64,000 nt of DNA from Vallitalea longa (GTDB lineage Bacteria > Bacillota > Clostridia > Lachnospirales > Vallitaleaceae): the NCBI RefSeq assembly GCF_027923465.1, contig NZ_BRLB01000001.1:434001-498000 (forward strand). The letters run 5' to 3'. This document shows, in pieces, positions 8,368-16,747 of this stretch; positions within the stretch are counted from its first letter, which is position 1; each line of letters starts with the position of its first letter. The translations under genes were made by a program, and so were the position numbers. Below the pieces are notes generated by a model. It was not told the DNA's origin and did not search any database. It saw only the letters and a program-made list of their open reading frames with translations.

Positions 8368-9231
8368 CTAAAATTCGTCAGCTAGACCATTAGAACCACA
8401 AAGTCTGATTTTCGCTTTTACCACTTCTTTAACAGCTTCTCTTGCAGCTCCCATATAATTTCTTGGATCGTTTTCATCTTTGTTCTTATCAAATGTATCA
8501 ACTATTGCTTTTGCCATTGGATTCTTTAATTCTGTAGCTATGTTGATTTTGGCGATTCCTCTTCTTATAGCTTCTCTAATACTTTCATCTGGTACACCAG
8601 AAGCACCATGTAGAACAAGAGGTACATCTACTATGGCTTCAATTGCAGATAACCTTTCAAAATCAAGCTTTGGTTCACCTTTGTACATACCATGTGCTGT
8701 TCCTATAGCAATGGCTAATGTATCAATACCTGTATCTTCAACGAATTTTTTTGCTTCTGATGGAATTGTCAAAGCTGCTTCATCACTGTTGACGAACATA
8801 TCATCTTCAACTCCACCTATTCTACCGATTTCGCCTTCAACTTGCATACCTACAGCATGAGTCATTTCTGTAACACGTTTGACTAATTTTACATTCTCAT
8901 CATATTCAAGATTAGCTCCATCAATCATTACAGATGTATAGTTGTTTCTTATACATTCTACAATAGTATTAAAAGAAGGGCAATGGTCTACATGAAGTGC
9001 AACTGGTATATCATACATTTCTGCTGCCTTTTTGACTATAACACCTATGTATTCAATACCAGCATGTTTTAATGTTCCAGGTGTGGTTTGAATAATAACA
9101 GGAGCACGTTCTTCACTAGCACCTTCAATAACAGCTTGAATAGTTTCTAGATTATGGATGTTAAAAGCAGCAATAGCGGCTTTCTTTTCTTTAGCTTTCT
9201 TAATTAATTCTAGTGAACTTACTAATGGCAT
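8368..9231 (-). CDS. Class II ketose-bisphosphate aldolase, GatY/KbaY type
   Basis: 287 residues. Zinc ligands and active-site segments are visible: ALHVDHCPSF near 83, the glycine-rich AIAIGTAHGMYKG near 175, VLHGASGVPDE near 207 and KINIATELK near 232. NIATE instead of NIDTD is typical of the tagatose-1,6-bisphosphate subgroup, although many members also cleave fructose-1,6-bisphosphate. Products would be dihydroxyacetone phosphate and glyceraldehyde-3-phosphate. It is in operon between the dehydrogenase (16 bases) and pfkB (10 bases). Confidence 0.88.
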   Translation of the reverse strand: MPLVSSLELIKKAKEKKAAIAAFNIHNLETIQAVIEGASEERAPVIIQTTPGTLKHAGIEYIGVIVKKAAEMYDIPVALHVDHCPSFNTIVECIRNNYTSVMIDGANLEYDENVKLVKRVTEMTHAVGMQVEGEIGRIGGVEDDMFVNSDEAALTIPSEAKKFVEDTGIDTLAIAIGTAHGMYKGEPKLDFERLSAIEAIVDVPLVLHGASGVPDESIREAIRRGIAKINIATELKNPMAKAIVDTFDKNKDENDPRNYMGAAREAVKEVVKAKIRLCGSNGLADEF

Positions 9232-9247
9232 GATTTTTCCTCCTAAT

Positions 9248-10285
9248 TTATAATGTCATCATTACTTTTCCTGATACTTTTTTAGCTTCGATATCTTCGA
9301 ATGCTTTACCGATATCTTCAATATCTATAGTTCTGTCTATTAACTTCTCTACTTGAATCTGACCTGTTCCAAGATAGTTAGCTCCTAGAGTCCATTCTTT
9401 TCCTGGGAAAGGTGCGGAATATGACATCCAAGAACCTTTTACTGTCAATTCTTTTCTATTCATACATTCGAACTGCTTTGGTTTTATAGTGAATTCCGTG
9501 TGAGGTGTACCGATATACATTACACTTCCTTTATTGCCAGCAATCTCTAAGCAAAGTAATTCAGTAAATGGAACTCCTGCTGTTTCAAGAACCATTTCAT
9601 AGCCTTTTCCATTTGTGATTTCTTTTACTCTCTCATTTATGTCATCATTCAATGTATTGATTACATGGTCAGCTCCTAATTCTTTTGCGATATTCAGCCT
9701 TGCATCATCAATATCGAATACTGTGATATCTTTTGCACCCATGATTTTCGCACATTGTAGAGTCAGCAAACCGATAGTTCCCATACCTGTTATCGCCACA
9801 CTAGTCATTGGTTTGAAATCCATAACTAGGAGACCATGCAAAGCTACAGTAATTGGCTCAAGGAAAGCTCCTTGAACATATGAAACTTCATCAGGTAATT
9901 TGACAATATTAGTTTCTGGTGCTTTTACATATTCAGCCCAAGCTCCATATTCTCTTGAACCTATGAAACTATAATTTTTGCATAATGCATGATTACCGCT
10001 CTTACAATCTTCACACTCATGACAAGGTTTTAATGGTGCTACTGATACTTTGTCATTAACCTTTACACTAGTGACATTTTTACCTACTTCCACTACTTCA
10101 CCTGAAAATTCATGACCAAACACATTAGGATAATAGTGAGAAGCAGTCCCTAGTACTCTAGGTATATCTGATCCGCAAACTCCTGAAGCTTTTACGTTAA
10201 TTAGAACTTCATTATCATTAATCGTAGGTTTTTCAATATTTTCTACTCTAATATCTTTTTGTCCATATAATACAGCCGCTTTCAT
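9248..10285 (-). CDS. Zinc-dependent polyol dehydrogenase, GatD-like
   Basis: 345-residue medium-chain alcohol dehydrogenase. Catalytic zinc ligands are C37 (SGVCGSDIPR), the histidine-glutamate pair in VFGHEFSG and a later glutamate. Structural zinc cysteines form CHECEDCKSGNHALC near 88-102. The Rossmann motif is GMGTIGLL near 168. HYYPNVFGHEFSG and GSWMSYSAPFPGKEW resemble galactitol-1-phosphate 5-dehydrogenase, which makes tagatose-6-phosphate. Sorbitol or another polyol dehydrogenase is the alternative. The gene lies 15 bases after the aldo/keto reductase and before the aldolase. Confidence 0.85.
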   Translation of the reverse strand: MKAAVLYGQKDIRVENIEKPTINDNEVLINVKASGVCGSDIPRVLGTASHYYPNVFGHEFSGEVVEVGKNVTSVKVNDKVSVAPLKPCHECEDCKSGNHALCKNYSFIGSREYGAWAEYVKAPETNIVKLPDEVSYVQGAFLEPITVALHGLLVMDFKPMTSVAITGMGTIGLLTLQCAKIMGAKDITVFDIDDARLNIAKELGADHVINTLNDDINERVKEITNGKGYEMVLETAGVPFTELLCLEIAGNKGSVMYIGTPHTEFTIKPKQFECMNRKELTVKGSWMSYSAPFPGKEWTLGANYLGTGQIQVEKLIDRTIDIEDIGKAFEDIEAKKVSGKVMMTL

Positions 10286-10300
10286 GGATTAAGTCCTCCT

Positions 10301-11341
10301 TTATTGTTCTATGTTGCCATCTAGGTCCCATAAGTCTTCCCATGTTTGATTATCTTTCCATAAGAAAACTTGACCTTTGATTAAACGACAATTCTTATCA
10401 ATCTTACTAATAGCTTCCATCTCTTCATCAGTTAATGGATTTTCTGTTACACATTTTATGTTACTTAAAAATTCGTTTCTTCTTACTGAAAATGGAATAG
10501 GCACTTGACCTCTTTGTACTGCCCATTTGATACATACAACTGCTGGATGAACTCCAAGTCTTTTTGCTGCTGCTACGATTACTGGATCTTCTATATCAAC
10601 AGTATCTTTTTCAGTTTTATCTCTATCTGGACGAGTTGGTGAACCGATAGGACAGAAACCGATAGGTTGGATATCATTCTTCAAACAGAACTCAAAAAAT
10701 TCTTGTTGTTGAAAATGTGGATGTTGTTCCATTTCATTAACTGCTGGTTTGATTCTTGCATCTCTTAGGAGTAATTCCATTTTCGCTTGAGTCATATTTG
10801 AAGTACCGATATTTTTTACAAGTCCCATGTCTACTAATCTTTCCATTTGTCTCCATGTTTTCATGAATTCTTCATGAATATATGGACGTGCATTTTCACT
10901 TCTTGAATCAACAGAACAACCTGGTGCATGATAATTAGGGAATGGCCAGTGAATTAAATATAGATCTAAGTATTCAAGTTTCAGGTCTTTCAATGTCTGT
11001 GCTACTGATAATAGAACATCTCCATCACCATGCATATCATTCCATACTTTTGAATTAATCCATAAATCTTCTCTTTTAACACCATTTTTCATAGCTATTT
11101 CAAAAGCTTCTCCGATTTCTTTTTCGTTCTCATATACTGATGCACAGTCTATGTGTCTATATCCAACTGAAATTGCTCCCAAAACCGCATCGGATATTTC
11201 ATCTGCTGTAAATCTGTCAGAACCGAATGTACCAAGACCTATTGCTGGCATTTCATCTCCAGTACGTAATTTTTTCTTAGGAATTATATTAGGATCTACT
11301 CCATCTAATGCAATTTGAAAATTAGTTCTTAAGTTTTCCAT
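10301..11341 (-). CDS. Aldo/keto reductase
   Basis: 346 residues, (beta/alpha)8 NADPH-dependent reductase. The catalytic tetrad is visible: the aspartate of HIDCASVYENE with its tyrosine, the lysine of NSKVW, and the histidine of YLIHWPFP. The C-terminal cofactor loop is IPFSVRRNEFLSN. About 60 residues longer than minimal AKRs, with an N-terminal extension and an insertion after the catalytic histidine, as in aldose-reductase-like enzymes. First gene of the operon, directly behind a LacI-operator promoter. Reduction of an aldose to its polyol would supply the GatD-like enzyme and FGGY kinase. Confidence 0.87.
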   Translation of the reverse strand: MENLRTNFQIALDGVDPNIIPKKKLRTGDEMPAIGLGTFGSDRFTADEISDAVLGAISVGYRHIDCASVYENEKEIGEAFEIAMKNGVKREDLWINSKVWNDMHGDGDVLLSVAQTLKDLKLEYLDLYLIHWPFPNYHAPGCSVDSRSENARPYIHEEFMKTWRQMERLVDMGLVKNIGTSNMTQAKMELLLRDARIKPAVNEMEQHPHFQQQEFFEFCLKNDIQPIGFCPIGSPTRPDRDKTEKDTVDIEDPVIVAAAKRLGVHPAVVCIKWAVQRGQVPIPFSVRRNEFLSNIKCVTENPLTDEEMEAISKIDKNCRLIKGQVFLWKDNQTWEDLWDLDGNIEQ

Positions 11342-11396
11342 TTGACATTTCTCCTTTTTTATTTATATTAATTTTAAATATTACTTTAATTTATTA

Positions 11397-11410
11397 GCTC
11401 ATCGTTTAGT
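11397..11410. promoter_or_regulatory. Probable secondary LacI operator
   Basis: GCTCATCGTTTAGT matches the perfect operator at 11431-11444 at 11 of 14 positions. It lies just downstream of the predicted transcription start of the sugar operon, a usual place for an auxiliary operator. Confidence 0.4.
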
Positions 11411-11424
11411 TGTAGTTTATATAT

Positions 11425-11454
11425 GTTATAGCTAAACGTTTAGCTCAAGATCAA
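11425..11454 (-). promoter_or_regulatory. Sugar-operon promoter with LacI operator in the spacer
   Basis: On the minus strand, TTGATC (11454-11449), an 18-bp spacer and TATAAC (11430-11425). The spacer contains the perfect 14-bp palindrome GCTAAACGTTTAGC at 11431-11444 with the central CG typical of LacI-family sites. Repressor binding there would block RNA polymerase. The aldo/keto reductase ATG is 84 bases downstream. Confidence 0.7.
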
Positions 11455-11472
11455 ATTAATATCAACCAATAT

Positions 11473-12489
11473 TTATAAATTGGTCGATACTGATTCTTTT
11501 ATATGAACTTTTGTCTTCAATCTATAAGTTGAAGGAAAATCTGAATAATCGTCATTTAGTCTTCTAAGCATAAGGTTAGCGGCAGTTTCACCAATCTCTT
11601 TCATTGGTTGTTCAACAATAGATAATGGTGGTCTCACTATTCTAGCCATTTGAATATTATCAAAACCAATCAAAGACAACTCATCTGGAATAGTGATATC
11701 AAGGTCATTAACTGCCATGATTGTACCTATGGTCATTTCATAATTGGTAACCAATACAGCTGTAGGTCTATCATCCATGTTCCAAAGGTCAATGAAAGCT
11801 TTATGACCGCTAACTACAGTATAATCTGCATTCTTGATCAGATTCTCATCTATATCTAAATCATAATCTTCGTGAACCCTTATATAACCTTTTCTTCTTT
11901 CATCTGCAGTATAAGTATTTTCTGGTCCACATATAATTCCTATTCGCTTATGTTTTCTTATAATCAATTCCTCTACAGCTTGATATGAAGCATTTAGATT
12001 ATCTGCTATGACTATGTCACAATCCAATCCTTTTATCATTCTATCTAGTAGAATAATAGGAATCTTCTTATCCAATAATTCCTGAATATGCTCTTTTTCT
12101 CCGCTATAGCTAACCATAATTATACCATCAACATGTTTGTTCAATAGAAATTCAAGTTTATTGTTTTCTAATTCTTTATCTTCCTTAAAATCACATATTA
12201 TCGTTCCATACCCTTTTTCTTGTAGAATGCCTTCAATAATTGATACTATTGAAGTAAAAAATATATTTTCCAAGGAAGGTAGTAGTACGCCTATTGTCAT
12301 GGTTTTATTTGTCTTAAGTCCTCTGGCCATTTCATTTCTTTTATAATCTAAAACATCTATAGCCTCTTGAATTATTTTCTTGTTTTCATCCAATACATTT
12401 CCACCGTTAATGTACTTAGATATTGTTGCTATAGATAGTCCTGTGTATTTTGCTACGTCTTTAATAGTTGAAATACTATACACCTCCAT
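11473..12489 (-). CDS. LacI-family transcriptional regulator
   Basis: About 333-338 residues. The DNA-binding headpiece is TIKDVAKYTGLSIATISKYINGG, the hinge is KTNKTMTIGVLLP, and a periplasmic-binding-protein-like sugar domain follows. The gene is transcribed towards the sugar operon and ends 132 bases before it. Palindromes with central CG in both its own promoter and the operon promoter fit self-repression plus operon control. The start is odd. The ATG at 12489 has no upstream Shine-Dalgarno; instead GGAGGTG lies inside codons 1-3. A non-canonical ATT at 12474, six bases behind it, would give the usual short N-terminus. Confidence 0.88.
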   Translation of the reverse strand: MEVYSISTIKDVAKYTGLSIATISKYINGGNVLDENKKIIQEAIDVLDYKRNEMARGLKTNKTMTIGVLLPSLENIFFTSIVSIIEGILQEKGYGTIICDFKEDKELENNKLEFLLNKHVDGIIMVSYSGEKEHIQELLDKKIPIILLDRMIKGLDCDIVIADNLNASYQAVEELIIRKHKRIGIICGPENTYTADERRKGYIRVHEDYDLDIDENLIKNADYTVVSGHKAFIDLWNMDDRPTAVLVTNYEMTIGTIMAVNDLDITIPDELSLIGFDNIQMARIVRPPLSIVEQPMKEIGETAANLMLRRLNDDYSDFPSTYRLKTKVHIKESVSTNL

Positions 12490-12491
12490 CG

Positions 12492-12540
12492 CGAAACGTT
12501 TCGTTTGATATTATTATAACATAGATTTTCATATATACAA
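12492..12540 (-). promoter_or_regulatory. lacI-type gene promoter and operator
   Basis: On the minus strand, TTGTAT (12540-12535), 16 bp, TATAAT (12518-12513). The palindrome CGAAACGTTTCG at 12492-12503 lies between the predicted start site and the coding region, consistent with autoregulation. Confidence 0.6.
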
Positions 12541-12783
12541 GTATTTTTTATTCTTTTATTCACATTTTGAACTTATATATTAACATAATACTGGATTAAA
12601 AAGGTCAACTAGTAATTTCATTGATAATAATATAAAAAATAAATTAATTTATGAATTTACATAAGAAATTAAATTTTTAATAAAAAAGACTTTTCTTTTT
12701 AATATAATTTTAATATAATCTAATTGATTACCAATTTTATTTAACTTTTATACTAATAATATTCTTAAAAATATTTTTAATTA

Positions 12784-12930
12784 CTTAACTCAACTTTTCC
12801 TCCTTTAATTTGATGCAGGTAAATAAAGGATTATAGTTTAGTTTGCACAATAAAAAGATATAAGAATTATTCAGTAAGACCTTATCATTATCTAACCTGC
12901 ATATACTGAAGCGGGAAAGTTGAATACTTA
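12784..12930. repeat. Imperfect inverted repeat, member of a dispersed family
   Basis: The outer parts (12784-12820 and 12895-12930) are imperfectly inverted: CAACTTTtCC..ATGCAGGT on the left, ACCTGCAT..GGGAAAGTTG on the right. The left arm is closely related to 18731-18770 and 60318-60350 (consensus CATTAAATTAAAGG.G.GAAAGTT). Together with flanks this makes a MITE-like unit of about 147 bp in front of marR. Confidence 0.5.
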
Positions 12931-12950
12931 ATAAAACGGGGAGTGGTTTA

Positions 12951-13376
12951 ATGTTCAATCTTGATGATTGTGTTGCATTTATAACTAATAATGCTTCTAA
13001 GCAAATGGAAAATTATTTTAATGACAGATTAGTTCAGTTAGGTAGTACTAGGGTTCAATGGATTGCCTTATATTATCTAGGGAAAAACAAATCTATAAGT
13101 CAAGTTGAACTAGCAAAAAAAATGAATATCAAAAGTTCTACAGTCGTAAGGCTTGTTGATAGAATGGAAAGAGATGGTTATGTCAAAAGAGTCAAAGATG
13201 CTAATGACCGAAGAATAACCAGTCTTGAATTAACTAACGCTGGTATTAATCTAAGAAAGCAATTACTTCCAGAAGGTGAAAAAGCTAGTAACGTCTTTTC
13301 TAAAGATATTACTGAAGAGGAGCTTGAAATTTTCATACATGTTTTAAAAAAAATGGTAGATAATATTAATGAATAG
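12951..13376 (+). CDS. MarR-family transcriptional regulator
   Basis: 141 residues. The winged-helix core is KSISQVELAKKMNIKSSTVVRLVDRMERDGYVKRVKDANDRRITSLELT near 45-95, with N- and C-terminal dimerisation helices. A GGGGAGTGG Shine-Dalgarno precedes the ATG. One cysteine sits at residue 7 (LDDCVAFITN), near where OhrR-type peroxide sensors keep their reactive cysteine; whether it senses oxidation is inference. The genes behind it encode an AhpD-like protein and a lipoyl redox pair, a plausible target set. Confidence 0.88.
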   Translation: MFNLDDCVAFITNNASKQMENYFNDRLVQLGSTRVQWIALYYLGKNKSISQVELAKKMNIKSSTVVRLVDRMERDGYVKRVKDANDRRITSLELTNAGINLRKQLLPEGEKASNVFSKDITEEELEIFIHVLKKMVDNINE

Positions 13377-13488
13377 GATATAATCAAAATTTTTTTGCTG
13401 TTGTTATCAATTTTCAATATTGATATGCAAAATAATATGTGCTATACTAATCATTGCATAGACAATTAATCTACTAGGAGGTAATACA

Positions 13489-13842
13489 ATGGAAAAAGAC
13501 CCAAGACAAATGCTAAATGATTTTATGTCAGGATTAGAAGATTTAGGAAAGACAAATGAAGCTCATATAGGCTCATTCATGAACCTATTAGGTACTGCAT
13601 ATGAACCTGGTGCTCTTGATACAAAAACAAAAGAGTTGATGAGTGTAGCAATAGGTGCTTATAATCGTTGTGAATATTGTATAGTATTCCATGTATATAA
13701 AGCACTTGAAGCTGGAGCAACACGTGAAGAAATATTAGAATCAGCTATGGTTGCAGTTGCATTTGGTGGAGGTCCATCTATGGCTTATACTGTAACATTA
13801 TTAAAGAAATCCATTGATACATTTGAAGAAGATTTCAAATAA
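13489..13842 (+). CDS. AhpD-like / carboxymuconolactone decarboxylase family protein
   Basis: 117 residues, all-helical CMD fold. The sequence GAYNRCEYCIVFHVYKA near 60-76 has the CxxC plus downstream histidine of AhpD-type thiol peroxidase/adaptor proteins, rather than of true carboxymuconolactone decarboxylases. AGGAGG lies before the ATG. In mycobacteria AhpD is reduced by lipoylated protein and dihydrolipoamide dehydrogenase, exactly the gene product encoded next here. A short GC-rich hairpin (13858-13874) follows. Confidence 0.82.
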   Translation: MEKDPRQMLNDFMSGLEDLGKTNEAHIGSFMNLLGTAYEPGALDTKTKELMSVAIGAYNRCEYCIVFHVYKALEAGATREEILESAMVAVAFGGGPSMAYTVTLLKKSIDTFEEDFK

Positions 13843-13857
13843 ATTGAATCTTACTAC

Positions 13858-13879
13858 GGGCTGCTAGTCAGCCCCTTTA
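13858..13879 (+). terminator. Hairpin after the AhpD-like gene
   Basis: GGGCTG / CAGCCC stem with a 5-base loop, followed by CTTTAT. A weak terminator or attenuator between the AhpD-like gene and lpd. Confidence 0.5.
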
Positions 13880-13913
13880 TAATATAAATCTTATTGTAAG
13901 TTAGGAGAATATT

Positions 13914-15674
13914 ATGGATATTGAAGTTAAATTGGATAAACTATCCGGTCATGCAAAAGATGGTAAAATAGGTAAAATTCATAAGACCATAGGTGACCAA
14001 GTTACAACAGAAGATATTTTATTTAACATAGAATCTAAAAAAGGTAACATGCCTATAAAAGCATCAACTAACGGCATATTAAAAAACATACTTGTAGAAG
14101 AAGGTCAATCAGTTGAAATAGGAACTAGCCTAGCTGTTATTGACGGAGAACCTATAAAAGAAGTTACAAAAGAAAATACAAATAAGAAGAATATTAGTAA
14201 TGGAGCTAATATCAGTAAAACACCAAAATCTAATTTTAGTTATTTTGGTGGATTATTAAAACCGGAAAAATTGAAATTGCAAAGTGATATTACTATAATT
14301 GGTGGGGGTCCAGGTGGATACGTTGCTGCAATTCAAGCAGCTAAATTAGGTGCTAAAGTAATTTTAATAGAAAAAGATAAGGTTGGAGGAACATGTCTTA
14401 ATTATGGATGTATCCCTACAAAAGCTATAGTAAGATCTTCTGAAGTATATAGAGATCTAAAAAACCACAATGAATATGGTTTGCATGCTGATAATATTTC
14501 AGTAGATATGAAAAAAGTTATCGAAAGAAAATCCAATATCGTAGATCAATTAGTTAATGGAATTGAATATTTATTAGATAAGAATAACGTAAAAGTCATA
14601 AAAGGTACAGGGAAAATACTTGATGCTAATTCAGTATTCGTTAAAAGCAATAAACAAGAAATTACTGTAACCACTAAAAATATTATAATAGCAACTGGGT
14701 CCAAAACATCAATGATACCTATTAAAGGAATAGATCTAGATAATGTTATCACCAGCAAAGAAGCCCTTGAACTTAATGACTTACCAGATAAATTAATTAT
14801 CGTCGGTGGCGGTATAATCGGAATGGAATTCGCTTTCATATATTCTAGCTTTGGAGTAGATGTTTCAGTTGTTGAATTCCTAGAAAATACTTTACTAGCT
14901 TGTGATAAAGATGTATGTGACGAAATCAATTCGATAGCAAAAGATTCAGGCATTAAACTTTATACTAGTTCCAAAGTAGAATCAATCATCAAAAGTGAAG
15001 ATGGTAAATGCATAGTGTCCTTCACTGAAAATAATACTTCCAAGTTTATTACTGGTGATAAAGTACTTATGGCTGTAGGAAGACAACCTTCATATAAAAA
15101 TATTGGCCTAGAAAATATAGATATAAAACTTGACAGTAAGACAAGAGGTATTAAAGTCAATAACAAAATGCAGACTAATATACCTAATATATATGCAATC
15201 GGGGATGTAACTAACATTATTCAACTGGCACATGTAGCATCTCATCAAGGCATAGTAGCTGTTAAAAACATTCTCGGTATAGAAACTGATATGGATTATA
15301 CTGTAATACCAAGTGCTATATTTACTAACCCTGAAATTGCTATGGTTGGAGTTAGCGAAAGAACCGCACAGGAAGATGGTCTTGATATAGAAATAGGGAA
15401 ATTCCCATTTGCAGCTAATGGAAAAGCTCTGACTTTAGGAGAAAGTAATGGTTTTGTTAAAATAATTAAAGAAAAACCAACTGGAAAAATCATTGGTGGC
15501 TCTATTATAGGACCTCATGCTACGGATTTAATTGCTGAAATCACACTGGCTATTAAAAACGGATTAACAACCAAAGATGTTATGGAAACTATTCATGCTC
15601 ATCCAACAACAGCAGAATCCATCCATGAAGCTGTTTTAGCTACTGAAGGTGGTGCTTTACATTTTTCAGAATAA
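13914..15674 (+). CDS. lpdA: Dihydrolipoamide dehydrogenase with N-terminal lipoyl domain
   Basis: 586 residues, about 120 longer than plain E3. Residues 1-75 are a lipoyl domain (acceptor lysine in NIESKKGN near 45), then a linker. The FAD/NAD enzyme begins IIGGGPGGYVAAIQAAKLG, has the redox disulfide GGTCLNYGCIPTK, a second nucleotide fold IIVGGGIIGMEFA, and the catalytic HAHPTTAES near the C-terminus. It reoxidises dihydrolipoyl groups with NAD, or runs in reverse to reduce them. Fused lipoyl-E3 enzymes are known from Clostridium and pneumococcus 2-oxoacid/acetoin complexes, but no E1 or E2 is present here. lplA follows with overlapping frames. Confidence 0.93.
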   Translation: MDIEVKLDKLSGHAKDGKIGKIHKTIGDQVTTEDILFNIESKKGNMPIKASTNGILKNILVEEGQSVEIGTSLAVIDGEPIKEVTKENTNKKNISNGANISKTPKSNFSYFGGLLKPEKLKLQSDITIIGGGPGGYVAAIQAAKLGAKVILIEKDKVGGTCLNYGCIPTKAIVRSSEVYRDLKNHNEYGLHADNISVDMKKVIERKSNIVDQLVNGIEYLLDKNNVKVIKGTGKILDANSVFVKSNKQEITVTTKNIIIATGSKTSMIPIKGIDLDNVITSKEALELNDLPDKLIIVGGGIIGMEFAFIYSSFGVDVSVVEFLENTLLACDKDVCDEINSIAKDSGIKLYTSSKVESIIKSEDGKCIVSFTENNTSKFITGDKVLMAVGRQPSYKNIGLENIDIKLDSKTRGIKVNNKMQTNIPNIYAIGDVTNIIQLAHVASHQGIVAVKNILGIETDMDYTVIPSAIFTNPEIAMVGVSERTAQEDGLDIEIGKFPFAANGKALTLGESNGFVKIIKEKPTGKIIGGSIIGPHATDLIAEITLAIKNGLTTKDVMETIHAHPTTAESIHEAVLATEGGALHFSE

Positions 15675-16668
15675 CATTAAAATAAGCACTATATGTTCCG
15701 ACTCCATTGACCCATGGTATAATCTGGCTTTAGAAGAATATTTATTGTACAACATTAATGATAATGAGATTATACTTTATCTATGGCAAAATGAAAATGC
15801 AGTTGTTATAGGTAGAAATCAAAATGCATGGAAAGAATGCAAATGTAAAAAGTTAGAGGATAACGGAGGCAAATTAGCAAGGCGATTATCTGGGGGCGGT
15901 GCTGTATATCATGATTTAGGTAATCTAAATTTTACTTTTATCATGGATAAAAATTTATATGACCTTGATAAACAGTTAAATGTAATCTTACAGGCTGTTA
16001 ATAGATTTGGTATCAACGCTGAATTTTCAGGTCGTAATGATTTAACTGTCCAAGGGAAAAAATTTTCTGGTAACGCTTTCTATTTCTTAGATAAAGCTTG
16101 TTATCATCACGGTACTATACTTATTGACACAGATTTCAATAAACTTACTGATTACCTTCAAGTCTCTAAAGAGAAAATAAAATCAAAGGGAATTGATTCT
16201 GTTAAATCAAGAGTTGTGAATTTGTCAACCCTTAGTAGCGACTTGACTATAAATGGAATGAAAAAGAGTTTATTAGATAGTTTCAAAGATATCTATGGGA
16301 CTAATTCTGATATACTCAATAAAAATGTTGATTCCAATAAGTTGAAACAGCTATATGATAAATATTCATCATGGGAATGGCGATTCGGTGAATCTCCAAA
16401 GTTTGATATTACTTTTGATAAAAGATTTTCATGGGGAGATTTCCAATTAAATCTCAGCCTTAAAAACAGTCGTATTGAAAATGTTAAGATATATTCAGAT
16501 GCTATGAACAGTCAATTGATACAAGATATTGCTATGAACTTGAAAAACTGTCCTTTTAAAGTAAGTGATATCATTAATTCCATTAATGATATACCTCATG
16601 ATGAAACAGATGAATCAGTTATTAAGGATATTACTGTTTGGCTTATGGAAGAATTCAATACATTATGA
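15649..16668 (+). CDS. lplA: Lipoate-protein ligase A
   Basis: 339 residues. RRLSGGGAVYHDLGNLNFTF near 78-97 is the lipoyl-AMP binding signature, GRNDLTVQGKKFSGNAF near 138-154 follows, and the C-terminal accessory domain of bacterial LplA is present. It attaches free lipoate to target lysines using ATP, and the fused lipoyl domain of the upstream enzyme is the obvious client. The start is ambiguous: a GTG at 15649 (or 15652) lies 26 bases inside lpdA, and no ATG precedes the conserved SDSIDPWYNLALEEYL segment. The tight overlap implies coupled translation. A paralogue lies at 49770-50774. Confidence 0.9.
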   Translation: MVLYIFQNNIKISTICSDSIDPWYNLALEEYLLYNINDNEIILYLWQNENAVVIGRNQNAWKECKCKKLEDNGGKLARRLSGGGAVYHDLGNLNFTFIMDKNLYDLDKQLNVILQAVNRFGINAEFSGRNDLTVQGKKFSGNAFYFLDKACYHHGTILIDTDFNKLTDYLQVSKEKIKSKGIDSVKSRVVNLSTLSSDLTINGMKKSLLDSFKDIYGTNSDILNKNVDSNKLKQLYDKYSSWEWRFGESPKFDITFDKRFSWGDFQLNLSLKNSRIENVKIYSDAMNSQLIQDIAMNLKNCPFKVSDIINSINDIPHDETDESVIKDITVWLMEEFNTL

Positions 16669-16677
16669 TTTGATAGT

Positions 16678-16716
16678 AAAAGATATGAGATTATAAATAT
16701 ATTACTCATATCTTTT
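16678..16716. terminator. Bidirectional terminator
   Basis: 12-bp perfect stem AAAAGATATGAG / CTCATATCTTTT with a 15-base loop and T/A-rich flanks, between lplA and the convergent zinc-ribbon gene. Confidence 0.7.
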
Positions 16717-16747
16717 ATTTGATTATATGTTTTACAATTAGCTATAA

